Below, in pieces: positions 1-8,777 of a stretch of DNA of 64,000 nucleotides. Origin of the DNA: CAZQQU01 sp964595625 (GTDB taxonomy: Bacteria; Bacteroidota; Bacteroidia; Flavobacteriales; Flavobacteriaceae); the NCBI GenBank assembly GCA_964595625.1, contig CAZQQU010000008.1, positions 27,880 through 91,879 on the forward strand, in the 5' to 3' direction. The notes beneath the pieces were generated by a model. That model searched no databases and had not been told where the DNA came from. It saw only the letters and a list, made by a program, of their open reading frames with translations. The stretch's first letter is position 1, and each line of letters begins with the position of its first letter. A program made the position numbers and the translations under genes.

Positions 1-236
1 ACTACCGGTGTGGTTGTCTCTTCAGGTTGGGAAGACTGATCAGGAGCCATTTGTATGGCTTCTATAGGTTGGTTATCACCGCTGCCAAATTCTGTAGATC
101 CAAAATTAATAGCTATACCTCTTTCCAAAGGAGGATCTAAATATTTTAAACCATAAAGAAATAGAATAAGCAGAATCACTAGGTGTATAACCGTCGTAAT
201 CAACAAACTCTTTTTCTCTTCTTTAGTTCTAACCAT
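1..236 (-). CDS. TonB-like energy transducer, N-terminal part (runs off window)
   Basis: About 78 residues are visible from an ATG at 236. They show a short basic cytoplasmic start (MVRTKEEKKS), one hydrophobic segment at about residues 11-30, then a hydrophilic, Pro/Gln/Thr-rich periplasmic stretch. This is the usual N-terminus of TonB-family proteins, which carry proton-motive energy from ExbB/ExbD to outer-membrane receptors. The gene follows exbB and exbD on the same strand with a 41-nt gap, which strongly supports the role. The C-terminal TonB fold lies outside the window, so the family is inferred from the N-terminus and context. Confidence 0.8.
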   Translation of the reverse strand, partial: MVRTKEEKKSLLITTVIHLVILLILFLYGLKYLDPPLERGIAINFGSTEFGSGDNQPIEAIQMAPDQSSQPEETTTPV

Positions 237-277
237 GGGTAGTAAAAACTGAAATTTAGCTCTTTATAAGATACTTA

Positions 278-670
278 CTAATTAGGCTTTACAGCCAAAA
301 TTATTTTGTATTGATTTCTATTGGCAATATCCATCACTTTTACGGCATGCTCAATGGGAACACCCTCTTCCGCACGGAGAATAATAGTAGGCTCATCGAT
401 ACCGGCAAGCTTATTTTTTAGGAGATTTTCTAAAGCAGCCTCTCCCACTCTTTCATTGTCAATATAGTATACCAAATCATGGGTGATACTAACCGAAATA
501 TTTTGTTGGGCCATGGTTTTTCCTTTGGCCTTTGGAAGTATTAAATCCAAAGCGTCCGTAGCTACAGCCGTAGATGTCAACATAAAAAATATCAACAACA
601 AAAACACGATATCGGTCATCGCGCTCATATTAAATCCGGCATCTATTTTATTTCTACCTCGAAGATTCAT
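278..670 (-). CDS. exbD: ExbD/TolR family biopolymer transport protein
   Basis: 130 residues, the usual ExbD length. A short cytoplasmic tail is followed by one membrane segment (about residues 18-38) that carries the family's essential Asp (D20, in MTDIVFLLLIFF). The rest is a periplasmic domain ending in an ILRAEEGVPI...VMDIANRN stretch typical of ExbD/TolR. It works with ExbB as the inner-membrane proton channel that drives TonB. It sits 2 nt after exbB and before the tonB-like gene, so the three form one minus-strand operon. Confidence 0.93.
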   Translation of the reverse strand: MNLRGRNKIDAGFNMSAMTDIVFLLLIFFMLTSTAVATDALDLILPKAKGKTMAQQNISVSITHDLVYYIDNERVGEAALENLLKNKLAGIDEPTIILRAEEGVPIEHAVKVMDIANRNQYKIILAVKPN

Positions 671-672
671 AA

Positions 673-1368
673 TTAAGAGGGTTCATTTAACATATCCATA
701 AATTCTAAAGCATTAGCCTCCATCAGGTGTACCAGTTTATCGGTTCGAATCACCAAGTGGTTGTACCCCATATACGCCACAATACCTACAATTAAACCGG
801 CCACGGTGGTGGTCATAGCTAAATAAATACCTTCGGCCAATTGTCCCATTTCGGCTTGACCACTACTGGTTGCCAACTGGTGGAACGCTAGTACCATACC
901 AATTACTGTTCCCAAGAATCCAATCATAGGAGCTGCTCCTGAAATGGTTGATAAAAGCCCCACATTTTTTTCTAGTTTATACACCTCTAATTTGCCGGCA
1001 TTTTCAATGGCACTACTGATGTCTTCCAAAGGATTCCCGATTCGGGATATCCCTTTTTCGGTTAAACGAGCAACCGGAGTATTGTTTTGTGCACAAAGAA
1101 TTTTGGCCCCTTGGATATTGCCCGATGCAACTTGTTCTTTAATTTGGTTCATAAAGTTTCTGTCTATTTTAGAAGCTGCCCGGATTGCAAAAATGCGTTC
1201 AAAATAAATATATACAGCAATAAAAAGCAGGACAAAAAGTATTCCAATAATGATAATTCCGGCCGCTCCACCATTCATTATCATTTCCATAATGGAGATA
1301 GTTCTTTCGACCGATTCAGTTTCGTTTAAAAGCTCTGAAGCTATTTCTTGTGATTGTTCTTGTAACAT
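673..1368 (-). CDS. exbB: ExbB/TolQ/MotA family proton channel
   Basis: 231 residues with three hydrophobic segments at about 33-55, 143-165 and 183-205 and the MotA_TolQ_ExbB core (TISGAAPMIGFLGTVIGM, then the TTTVAGLIVGIVAY helix). It forms the pentameric stator around ExbD in the inner membrane. The N-terminal 30 residues (Glu-rich, before the first helix) are longer than in E. coli ExbB, as is common in Bacteroidota. First gene of the exbB-exbD-tonB operon. ExbB rather than TolQ is preferred because a tonB-like gene follows. Confidence 0.93.
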   Translation of the reverse strand: MLQEQSQEIASELLNETESVERTISIMEMIMNGGAAGIIIIGILFVLLFIAVYIYFERIFAIRAASKIDRNFMNQIKEQVASGNIQGAKILCAQNNTPVARLTEKGISRIGNPLEDISSAIENAGKLEVYKLEKNVGLLSTISGAAPMIGFLGTVIGMVLAFHQLATSSGQAEMGQLAEGIYLAMTTTVAGLIVGIVAYMGYNHLVIRTDKLVHLMEANALEFMDMLNEPS

Positions 1369-1423
1369 ATAATTCTTTATTCTAATTTTAAGTTATTGAA
1401 CGAATTGTTGTGATAAAAATTGT

Positions 1424-2800
1424 TTAAAAAATAAACTTAAACTGTAAAATAAAAACCAAAGCACCTACCAGAAATCCAGCCAGTGCCAGTAAAGTTATAT
1501 TCTTTAAATACCAAATAAAATCAATTTTTTCCATTCCCATGGCAGCTACTCCTGCTGCTGATCCTATAATCAACATACTACCACCCGTACCCGTTGTATA
1601 GGCTATTAAATGCCAAAGTGAATCGTCAATGGGAAAATCAAACATAGCAATAGATGCAGCTACTAAGGGAACATTATCAACTACAGCAGACAACCCCCCT
1701 AAAATAATTGCTATTACTTCCATATTTGGAATAGCTAAAGTAAGTGATTCTGCTACATATTGTAAAGTTCCTACCTGTGCATTATCGATTTGACCAAAGA
1801 CCATACTTTCTAAACCAGCTACTGCCAAAAGTATTCCTAAAAAGAATAAAATACTAGAAAATTCAATCTTTGATAAGGCTTTATGAGCCGAATACTCCCG
1901 GCGTTTTGCCGGTGTAAGATTTTTTTCGGGTCGAATATATTCAGACACCAACCACACCACACCTAAACTTAACATCATCCCCATATACGGTGGTAAACCG
2001 GTTACTGTCTTAAAAATAGGAACAAAGGCAATTGCTCCTAAACCGGTATAAAGCATTGCTTTACTACTCAACAGACGTTCTGAAGCCTCATCAACAATAA
2101 CTATTTTTCGAGGAACATCACCCTTAAAAGCCTTTAATCTACTGGCAATTAATAACGGAACTAACAGACATACAGCAGCCGGTAAAAACACATAAATAAT
2201 AACATGATAGGCTGTTATTTTATTGGCAATCCACAGCATCGTAGTAGTAACATCCCCTATGGGTGACCAAGCACCACCCGCATTAGCAGCAATCACCACG
2301 AAAGCAGCAAACCAAATTCTAAATTTAACTCGAGGCACTAATTTTCGTAGTACCGAGATAAGTATAATAGTAGAAGTTAAGTTATCAATAACTGCTGAAA
2401 GGAAAAAAGCTAAAATGGACAAGGTCCATAGTAATTTGATTTTACTTTTCGTTGTAATGTTGTTTTTAATAATATCAAATCCCCGATGTAAATCAACAAT
2501 TTCTACAATGGTCATAGCGCCAATTAGAAAAAACAAAATTTCACCAATGCCATTAAAATGATGCATTAAGACTTGGTAAAAGCCAGCATTTTGAGATACT
2601 TTTTCGCCTTGAGCTATTGAAAAAATTTCACCATGAGAATTAATAACCGACAACCAGCCTTCATTAAATCCTAGAGCTAACAATGCCCAAACAAGAGTTC
2701 CCATCAGAAGGGCTGATACCGCCTTATCTAATTTCAACGGATGTTCTAAAGTTATCATTAAATAACCGATAACAAAAACTAGAAGGATCACATATGCCAT
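1424..2800 (-). CDS. nhaD: NhaD-type Na+/H+ antiporter
   Basis: 458 residues with about 12 hydrophobic segments. The ion-transporter superfamily signature is visible (FFLSAVIDNLTSTIILISVL, then NAGGAWSPIGDVTTTMLW). A second inverted-repeat copy follows (GGLSAVVDNVPLVAASIAMF, TGTGGSMLIIGSAAGVAAMG). NhaD proteins export Na+ (or Li+) for protons and are common in marine and halophilic bacteria, which fits a saltwater flavobacterium. It starts 7 nt after the stop of the upstream amino-acid dehydrogenase gene, so the two are probably co-transcribed. Related arsenite or citrate permeases are less likely given the NhaD-like motif spacing. Confidence 0.88.
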   Translation of the reverse strand: MAYVILLVFVIGYLMITLEHPLKLDKAVSALLMGTLVWALLALGFNEGWLSVINSHGEIFSIAQGEKVSQNAGFYQVLMHHFNGIGEILFFLIGAMTIVEIVDLHRGFDIIKNNITTKSKIKLLWTLSILAFFLSAVIDNLTSTIILISVLRKLVPRVKFRIWFAAFVVIAANAGGAWSPIGDVTTTMLWIANKITAYHVIIYVFLPAAVCLLVPLLIASRLKAFKGDVPRKIVIVDEASERLLSSKAMLYTGLGAIAFVPIFKTVTGLPPYMGMMLSLGVVWLVSEYIRPEKNLTPAKRREYSAHKALSKIEFSSILFFLGILLAVAGLESMVFGQIDNAQVGTLQYVAESLTLAIPNMEVIAIILGGLSAVVDNVPLVAASIAMFDFPIDDSLWHLIAYTTGTGGSMLIIGSAAGVAAMGMEKIDFIWYLKNITLLALAGFLVGALVFILQFKFIF

Positions 2801-2807
2801 GAGTTGA

Positions 2808-4037
2808 CTATTTTAACAAGGTTTTTAAAGCTATTTCAAAAGCCGTTTTACTGAGGTTGGTTTTCGTGCTATTGAGATTATGAATTTCTTGAATAGCCTT
2901 CCTAATGGTTTGTGAAGTATCATTAAAAATAGCTTCATCCGTCATAGTCACCCGTTTTTCCATAAAATAAGCAAAAGCTCGAGCCATACCGCAATTAGCG
3001 ATAAAATCAGGAAGTAAACTCACTTTTTCATCCGTATATTCCATAATGGGTCCAAAGAAGATTTCCTGATCGGCAAAAGGGACATTGGCACCACTAGAAA
3101 TTACCTCCAATCCGGCTGCATGCATGCGATCAACTTGCTCTTTAGTCACTAATCGAGAAGCTGCACAGGGTACAAATATTTCGGCGGGTGTATCCCAAAC
3201 TCGATTCATTATTTCATCAAAAGGTAATAAAGAGGCGGCGTGAAGTTGATTTCCTACCCTATTTAGATAAAACTGTCTGATTTCTTCAAATGAATAGCCC
3301 TTTTCGTTGATTAAACCACCGTGGCGATCAACAATGGCAACAATCTTAACCCCCATTTGTGCCAAGTAAAATGCCGCGGCCGATCCCACATTACCAAATC
3401 CTTGAACGATGGCTCTTTTTTGAGTTAGGTCACCTCCGTATATATCGTAAAAATGACCCACCGCTTGAGCTACTCCATAACCGGTAATCATATCGGCAAC
3501 CTTGTAATCGCGATGGATGTCGGGGGAGTATTCCGGCTGATCAAGCACTTTAATAACTCCTTGGCGCAATTGACCAATACGATTTATTTTTTCCCCCTCA
3601 GGGGCTTGAAAATGTCCGTTAAAAACACCTTCTTGAGGATGCCAAATTCCACAGTCTTCCGTAAAAGGAATTACCTCGTGTATTTCGTCTATGTTTAAGT
3701 CTCCTCCCGTACCGTAATATCCTTTGAGTAAAGGTGTAACTGCTTTGAACCAGCGTTGTAAAACTCCTTTTTTGCGAGGATCAGCCGGATCAAAATTAAT
3801 GCCCGATTTTGCCCCACCTATAGGGGGACCGGCCACGGAGAATTTTACCTCCATGGTTTTGGCTAACGAAAGCACCTCATTTTTATCCAATCCTAATCGC
3901 ATTCGAGTACCACCACCAGCAGCACCACCACGCAACGAATTAATTACAACCCAACCCTCGGCCTCAGTTTCGGTATCGTTCCAATGAAAAACTATTTCAG
4001 GAGATTTTTGTTCAAATTGCTTGAGAAGTTCTTTCAT
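2808..4037 (-). CDS. Glu/Leu/Phe/Val dehydrogenase
   Basis: 409 residues of the amino-acid dehydrogenase superfamily, which reversibly oxidises an amino acid to its 2-oxo acid plus ammonia with NAD(P). The Gly-rich substrate loop (GGAAGGGTRMR), the catalytic Lys in PPIGGAKSGI (K77) and a Rossmann nucleotide site (GFGNVGSAAA, about 214-223) are all present. Which amino acid it uses cannot be read from sequence alone; glutamate and leucine enzymes are both possible. A -7 box lies 24 nt upstream, and nhaD follows in the same operon. Confidence 0.9.
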   Translation of the reverse strand: MKELLKQFEQKSPEIVFHWNDTETEAEGWVVINSLRGGAAGGGTRMRLGLDKNEVLSLAKTMEVKFSVAGPPIGGAKSGINFDPADPRKKGVLQRWFKAVTPLLKGYYGTGGDLNIDEIHEVIPFTEDCGIWHPQEGVFNGHFQAPEGEKINRIGQLRQGVIKVLDQPEYSPDIHRDYKVADMITGYGVAQAVGHFYDIYGGDLTQKRAIVQGFGNVGSAAAFYLAQMGVKIVAIVDRHGGLINEKGYSFEEIRQFYLNRVGNQLHAASLLPFDEIMNRVWDTPAEIFVPCAASRLVTKEQVDRMHAAGLEVISSGANVPFADQEIFFGPIMEYTDEKVSLLPDFIANCGMARAFAYFMEKRVTMTDEAIFNDTSQTIRKAIQEIHNLNSTKTNLSKTAFEIALKTLLK

Positions 4038-4060
4038 ATGGCTTCGTAGAAATTTGCTTC

Positions 4061-4068
4061 CAAATATA
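4061..4068 (-). promoter_or_regulatory. Bacteroidota -7 box for the dehydrogenase-nhaD operon
   Basis: The minus strand reads TATATTTG, an exact match to TAnnTTTG, 23 nt before the ATG at 4037. The -33 element 19 nt further upstream is poor (TGTT). Confidence 0.55.
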
Positions 4069-4138
4069 ACAAAACATTATGGGAGAAAACAGCTATTCGT
4101 AAGCTATTTTATCTATTTTCCAAGATATTAATTTGATT

Positions 4139-5209
4139 TCAAATAGGACTTAAATAAATAAATCCCGACGAATGGTCATGAGAAGCTCCCGTCACACTGG
4201 ACAGACAATTCGGTTTTCCCAGCAGTCTGAGCAAACCTAATAATCCAAAAACCAATGCCTCCTTGTAATCTACTATTTTTTTTTCAGGAACCACTAAAGG
4301 GACTTTTTTATAAGATTGAATTCTTTGCAGCAAATAGGTGTTATACGCACCCCCACCTGTGACAAGTACTTGACGACCTTCTTCCACATGAGCTGCTAAT
4401 TGAATGGCTATATGCTCTGTATAAGTGTGTAATAAATCTTCTACTCTATAAAATTCCTCTGAAAATAAGGGAAATATATACTGATTTACCCATTCTAAAC
4501 CCAACGATTTAGGAGGTGGTTGCTTATAAAATTCTAATTGATTGAGTTGTTCTAACAAACCAGGTATCAACTGACCTTGTGCGGCCCACTGCCCCTCAGC
4601 ATCATAGGAAGCACCTCGTTTTTCTGCCAGATAATTTAATACAATGTTTACCGGACAAATGTCATAGGCCATGCGACGTCCTTGCTCTTCTTTTGAAATA
4701 TTTGAAAATCCACCCAAATTTAAACAGTAATCATATTCACCAAAAAGTAGCCTATCACCCATTGGAACCAAAGGAGCACCTTGCCCTCCCAAGGCCACGT
4801 CTTGTACTCGAAAATCACAAACCACAGTTTGTTGTAAAAGTTTAGCTAGTTCGGGTTGATTACCAATCTGCAAGGTCACCCCGCGATGTGGTTGATGCAA
4901 AATGGTATGCCCGTGAGAACACACCGCATCCAAATCTTCAATGTCCTTTTGAGAAATAAACTCCTGGATTTGTTGAGCCAAATAACGTGTATAGTCCTGG
5001 TCGAGTTCTTGTAATTTTTCTTCGGAATCATGTATCGCTTCTCGCAAACGAAGCCTCCATTCTTTAGAGTAAGGAATAGTATCGGCACTTAATATTTCAA
5101 ATTCCCAAGCAACCTGCTCACGAGCAGTAATACTACAATACGCTAAATCAAGACCATCTAAAGATGTACCTGACATGACACCAATTACATGATATGTTGT
5201 GGATTTCAA
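4139..5209 (-). CDS. anmK: Anhydro-N-acetylmuramic acid kinase
   Basis: 356 residues. AnmK opens the 1,6-anhydro ring of anhMurNAc and phosphorylates it, returning cell-wall turnover products to metabolism. The N-terminal ATPase-fold motif GVMSGTSLDGLD (about residues 10-21), the LGGFSNIS phosphate loop and the C-terminal LVTGGGAYN adenosine loop mark the family. A short leader peptide with a hairpin lies directly upstream on the same strand, so this gene may be attenuated. A LysM glucosaminidase gene nearby also belongs to cell-wall turnover. Confidence 0.93.
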   Translation of the reverse strand: MKSTTYHVIGVMSGTSLDGLDLAYCSITAREQVAWEFEILSADTIPYSKEWRLRLREAIHDSEEKLQELDQDYTRYLAQQIQEFISQKDIEDLDAVCSHGHTILHQPHRGVTLQIGNQPELAKLLQQTVVCDFRVQDVALGGQGAPLVPMGDRLLFGEYDYCLNLGGFSNISKEEQGRRMAYDICPVNIVLNYLAEKRGASYDAEGQWAAQGQLIPGLLEQLNQLEFYKQPPPKSLGLEWVNQYIFPLFSEEFYRVEDLLHTYTEHIAIQLAAHVEEGRQVLVTGGGAYNTYLLQRIQSYKKVPLVVPEKKIVDYKEALVFGLLGLLRLLGKPNCLSSVTGASHDHSSGFIYLSPI

Positions 5210-5256
5210 CGAAAAAATTTTACAATGACTGTAAAAATAATAAAACGGTTGAAGTA

Positions 5257-5296
5257 ATAAAAAATAAAAAGCCGCCCTACTTGGGAGTTAGGCGGC
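5257..5296 (-). terminator. Leader terminator (possible attenuator) before anmK
   Basis: On the minus strand a GC-rich hairpin (AGCCGCCTAACT and its imperfect partner AGTAGGGCGGCT) is followed by TTTTTATTTTTTATTA. It lies about 60 nt upstream of the anmK start. No long gene ends here, so it must end a short leader transcript or act as an attenuator for anmK. Confidence 0.7.
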
Positions 5297-5315
5297 TAAG
5301 GCAATTGTGTTTCAT
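5277..5315 (-). CDS. Candidate 12-residue leader peptide upstream of anmK
   Basis: A minus-strand ORF from ATG at 5315 to TAG at 5277-5279 encodes MKHNCLSRLTPK. Its last codons run into the terminator stem, so a stalled or terminating ribosome would cover one arm of the hairpin, the usual layout of a transcriptional attenuator. A TATATTTG box lies about 40 nt upstream. No amino acid is strongly enriched (one Cys, two Leu, one each of Arg and His), so the signal sensed is not evident. It could instead be a chance ORF in a small RNA. Confidence 0.45.
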   Translation of the reverse strand: MKHNCLSRLTPK

Positions 5316-5357
5316 TTAATAATCATTAACCAATTTAATTTTAAATGATTGCCGGGA

Positions 5358-5365
5358 CAAATATA
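5358..5365 (-). promoter_or_regulatory. -7 box driving the anmK leader transcript
   Basis: The minus strand reads TATATTTG (exact TAnnTTTG). Nineteen nt upstream is TTTT where TTTG is expected. Transcription would start near 5354 and give a leader of about 95 nt up to the hairpin. The first transcribed bases (GGCAAT) can pair with ATTGCC just before the terminator stem. Confidence 0.5.
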
Positions 5366-5547
5366 CTATGCACGAATAGAATTAAAAAATTTTTATTTAA
5401 AATTAACTAATTTTAATATAACTTTATAAAAATCTTCACACCGAATTAGTACTTTTTGATGGCAATCTATCAATAAAAATGATCAAATTTTACAGTTTTA
5501 CAATCAGTCCAGAAGGCTCTAGCCCATTTTTTTGATATAAAAAAGAA

Positions 5548-5555
5548 TAACTTTG
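5548..5555 (+). promoter_or_regulatory. -7 box for the PLP enzyme gene
   Basis: TAACTTTG, an exact TAnnTTTG match, 19 nt before the GTG start at 5575. No well-spaced TTTG was found upstream. Confidence 0.45.
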
Positions 5556-5574
5556 TGCTTTTAATAAGCTTTTT

Positions 5575-6471
5575 GTGAGAAATCAGCAACTAAGTCCTTT
5601 TTTTAAAAATCCCAATCAGGTATCCCTGTTTATAAAACGAGAAGACCTGCTACACCCCGAAATTTCTGGAAATAAATACCGTAAACTCAAGTACAATTTA
5701 GAAAGGGCTCAACAAGAAAACCACCACACCCTATTGACTTTTGGGGGTGCTTTTTCCAACCATCTCTTGGCAACTGCTGCCGCAGGAAAAGAATACGGAT
5801 TTCGCACTATCGGCCTCGTTCGGGGAGAAGAGTTAGCAGTAACATCGGCTCTTAATCCCACCTTAAAAAAAGCCCAAGACTACGGTATGCAGTTACATTT
5901 CGTAGATCGAAACACCTATAGAAATAAAAACCAGCCTGACTTTATCAATTCCTTATCTGCTACTTGGGGCAACTTCTATTTACTCCCAGAAGGGGGCACT
6001 AACGAATGGGCAGTCAAAGGCTGTGAAGAAATCCTAACTCCCCAGGATACTATTTTTGACTATATCTGCGTTAGTGTGGGTACTGGAGGAACCTTAGCGG
6101 GTATTGCTAACAGTGCGTCAAAACATCAACAGGTACTTGGATTTTCGGCTTTGAAAGGCGATTTTCTAAAAACTGAAATTAGTCGTTGGACAAAGCATAC
6201 TAATTGGCAACTCACCGATGCTTATGCTCTGGGTGGCTACGCCAAAACCACGGACCAACTAATCGCATTTATGAATTATTTTAAAGAAAAAACCGATATT
6301 CCTTTAGACCCGATTTACACCGGAAAAATGATGTTTGGGTTGGTAGACCTTATCCAACAGGGTAAATTCCCAAAAAATTCACGTATTTTAGCCGTCCATA
6401 CCGGAGGATTGCAAGGCATCGCAGGAATGAATCGTAAACTGACCCAGCAAAAGCGGTTATTGATAGACTAG
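5575..6471 (+). CDS. ACC deaminase / D-cysteine desulfhydrase-like PLP enzyme
   Basis: 298 residues of the fold-type II PLP family. The Schiff-base Lys is in SGNKYRKLKY (K34). A substrate loop TFGGAFSNHLLATAAA and a phosphate-binding GTGGTLAGI loop follow. Homologues deaminate 1-aminocyclopropane-1-carboxylate or split D-cysteine; family naming alone does not decide the substrate, and in bacteria of this type desulfhydrase activity is at least as likely. The start is GTG: no ATG is available between the upstream in-frame stop at 5548 and the conserved N-terminus. Single-gene unit. Confidence 0.85.
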   Translation: MRNQQLSPFFKNPNQVSLFIKREDLLHPEISGNKYRKLKYNLERAQQENHHTLLTFGGAFSNHLLATAAAGKEYGFRTIGLVRGEELAVTSALNPTLKKAQDYGMQLHFVDRNTYRNKNQPDFINSLSATWGNFYLLPEGGTNEWAVKGCEEILTPQDTIFDYICVSVGTGGTLAGIANSASKHQQVLGFSALKGDFLKTEISRWTKHTNWQLTDAYALGGYAKTTDQLIAFMNYFKEKTDIPLDPIYTGKMMFGLVDLIQQGKFPKNSRILAVHTGGLQGIAGMNRKLTQQKRLLID

Positions 6472-6539
6472 GAACCTTAAAATTCGGTGGCATATTTGAC
6501 TTTATATAGAGTGACTACAAATTTTTCTGACAAAAAAAT

Positions 6540-7391
6540 ATGAGAAGAAAATTGACAAAATTCCCCTATACATTACTCCTTCTAATTAGTTTTTTAATAG
6601 TTGGATCTTGTGGAACCAAGAAAAAAATTTCTAAGAAAAATACTACTGTTAAAAAAGAGGTAATTCGCATCCCCAAAGACGACACTACACCGGTAATTAC
6701 TGTTAACGAAGACCTACCGGTTGAAACTCCGTATGAAAAACCCAACAGTACAATGACCTATGCGGAAGTGGTGGCCTTGTACATTAATAATTTTAAAGAA
6801 ATTGCGCAAACCGAAATGCGTCTCTACGGCATCCCTGCAAGTATTAAATTAGCCCAGGGCATTTTAGAATCCGGTGCGGGTAGAGGAGATTTAACCAGTC
6901 GCTCCAACAACCACTTCGGAATTAAATGTCACAATTGGACCGGAGATGTAGTGTATCACGATGACGATGAATTACAAGAATGTTTTAGGAAATACAACGA
7001 CCCTAAATATTCCTTTAGAGACCATTCGTTGTTTTTAACCGGACGACCTCGCTATAGCGATTTGTTTAAACTAAAAAAAGACGATTACAAGGGGTGGGCT
7101 CGCGGATTGCGTAAGGCGGGCTATGCAACCGATCCAAAATATCCGGAGAAATTGATTCGCATCATTGAACAGTACGAATTGTATAAACTTGATGCCGAAG
7201 TATTAGGAAATGAAGTAACGGTTGTTAAAGATGAAGAAAACAAAATTAACACCTATACTGTACGCCCCGGTGACACCCTGTATTCTATCGGCAAACGATT
7301 TAACATTCCTGTGGAAACCTTAAAACAATACAACGGATTATTGAATAATGATATTAAAGTCGGTCAGGTGTTATATCTCAATACCCATTAA
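6540..7391 (+). CDS. LysM-bearing N-acetylglucosaminidase lipoprotein
   Basis: 283 residues. A lipoprotein signal (LLISFLIVGSCG, Cys near residue 24) is followed by a basic, Thr-rich linker. The glucosaminidase (PF01832-type) domain covers about 75-220 (ILESGAGRGDLTSRSNNHFGIKC, with the family Glu). One C-terminal LysM module lies at about 239-282 (YTVRPGDTLYSIGKRFNIP). It should bind peptidoglycan through LysM and cut between GlcNAc and MurNAc in the periplasm. It lies 51 nt upstream of hemL on the same strand. Confidence 0.9.
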   Translation: MRRKLTKFPYTLLLLISFLIVGSCGTKKKISKKNTTVKKEVIRIPKDDTTPVITVNEDLPVETPYEKPNSTMTYAEVVALYINNFKEIAQTEMRLYGIPASIKLAQGILESGAGRGDLTSRSNNHFGIKCHNWTGDVVYHDDDELQECFRKYNDPKYSFRDHSLFLTGRPRYSDLFKLKKDDYKGWARGLRKAGYATDPKYPEKLIRIIEQYELYKLDAEVLGNEVTVVKDEENKINTYTVRPGDTLYSIGKRFNIPVETLKQYNGLLNNDIKVGQVLYLNTH

Positions 7392-7442
7392 GATCGCATC
7401 ACCACTTCCAAAATTGATTCATTAAACCCTAAATACTCTATT

Positions 7443-8729
7443 ATGCTTTACCAAAGAAGCAGTGCTTTATTTGTAGAGGCACAAAAATATATACCCGGCG
7501 GTGTCAACTCTCCGGTTCGGGCTTTTAAAGGCGTTGGAGGCACTCCTCTTTTTATCAAAAAAGCGGAAGGAGCCTATTTGTATGACGAAGACAATAATCG
7601 GTATATTGATTATATCAATTCTTGGGGCCCGATGATTTTAGGGCATGCCTACCCTCCGGTAATAGAAGCCATTATTGCTAAAGCCAAACAGGGAACCTCT
7701 TTTGGTGCTCCAACAGAAATTGAAACTGAAATCGCACAACTTGCCGTTTCTATGGTTCCCTATATTGATAAAATACGGTTTGTAAATTCAGGAACAGAGG
7801 CTTGTATGAGTGCCGTACGATTGGCACGCGGTTATACTCAAAAAGAAAAAATAATTAAATTTTCGGGGTGTTACCATGGTCATTCCGATGCCTTCTTAAT
7901 TGCTGCAGGAAGCGGTTCATCGACCTTTGGGGTACCCAATAGTGCCGGAGTAACCCAAGGAGCTGCCCAAGATACCCTGTTGGCGGATTTTAATTCCTTA
8001 GAAAGTGTAGAGAGATTATTTACTGATAATCTCAATCAAATTGCGGCTATCATCCTAGAACCCGTTCCTGGAAATATGGGGTGTATTCCTCCCAAACCCG
8101 GGTTTTTAGAAGGTATTCGACAGCTTTGTGACAGGTATAATGCATTACTCATTTTTGATGAAGTAATGACCGGATTCCGGTTGGCTCCTGGGGGCGCCCA
8201 AGAATACTACAATATAAAAGCCGATATTGTTTGTTTTGGTAAAGTAATCGGCGGTGGATTACCGGTAGGGGCTTTTGCTGCCAATCATGAAATCATGAAC
8301 CACTTAGCTCCTTTAGGACCCGTGTATCAAGCAGGTACCCTTTCGGGAAATCCCTTAGCTATGGCGGCGGGGCTTGAAATGCTCCGAGCCTTGAATAAAG
8401 ACCGAGCGATTTACCAACGTTTGGAAGAGAAAACAGCTTATTTAGAGCAAGGAATCCACTCTGTTTTATCCAAAAACGAAATCGAATTTACCATTAATCG
8501 AGTGGGATCAATGATCTCCGTATTTTTTGATAAACGAGAAGTATCCGATTTTAAAACAGCTACCTATGGAGATAATCCACAGTTTAGAGAATTTTTCCAC
8601 AAACTTTTAAAAGGAGGCGTCTATATAGCACCCTCGTCCTACGAGACCTGGTTTATTACGGATGCGTTGACCTATCAAGATTTAGATTACACCCTATCGA
8701 TAATTGATAAAGCTACTCAGCGAGCATAA
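7443..8729 (+). CDS. hemL: Glutamate-1-semialdehyde 2,1-aminomutase
   Basis: 428 residues, the full family length. This PLP aminomutase makes 5-aminolevulinate, the first committed step of tetrapyrrole synthesis by the C5 route. Visible marks are VNSGTEACMSAVRLARG, the cofactor Asp in LLIFDEVMTGFR, the PLP Lys in CFGKVIGGGLPVGAF and QAGTLSGNPLAMAAG. The protein starts MLYQRSSALFVEAQKYIPGGVNSPVRAF, as expected. Ends in a strong shared terminator. Confidence 0.95.
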   Translation: MLYQRSSALFVEAQKYIPGGVNSPVRAFKGVGGTPLFIKKAEGAYLYDEDNNRYIDYINSWGPMILGHAYPPVIEAIIAKAKQGTSFGAPTEIETEIAQLAVSMVPYIDKIRFVNSGTEACMSAVRLARGYTQKEKIIKFSGCYHGHSDAFLIAAGSGSSTFGVPNSAGVTQGAAQDTLLADFNSLESVERLFTDNLNQIAAIILEPVPGNMGCIPPKPGFLEGIRQLCDRYNALLIFDEVMTGFRLAPGGAQEYYNIKADIVCFGKVIGGGLPVGAFAANHEIMNHLAPLGPVYQAGTLSGNPLAMAAGLEMLRALNKDRAIYQRLEEKTAYLEQGIHSVLSKNEIEFTINRVGSMISVFFDKREVSDFKTATYGDNPQFREFFHKLLKGGVYIAPSSYETWFITDALTYQDLDYTLSIIDKATQRA

Positions 8730-8762
8730 AAAAAGGGCAGTCTATATGGACAGCCCTTTTTA
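8730..8762. terminator. Bidirectional terminator between hemL and the small secreted-protein gene
   Basis: AAAAGGGCAGTC, a TATAT loop and GGACAGCCCTTTT form a 12-bp stem with one mismatch, with A- and T-tracts on either side. It suits both convergent genes. Confidence 0.85.
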
Positions 8763-8777
8763 CATTATTTAGTTTTA

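Larger units (their letters stand above)
5210..5574. other. Intergenic region with leader-RNA elements
   Basis: 365 bases between the divergent anmK and PLP-enzyme genes. It is very AT-rich. It holds a minus-strand promoter box, a 12-codon ORF, a GC-rich hairpin with a U-tract, and a plus-strand -7 box near 5550; each is listed separately. No longer gene was found. Confidence 0.7.
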
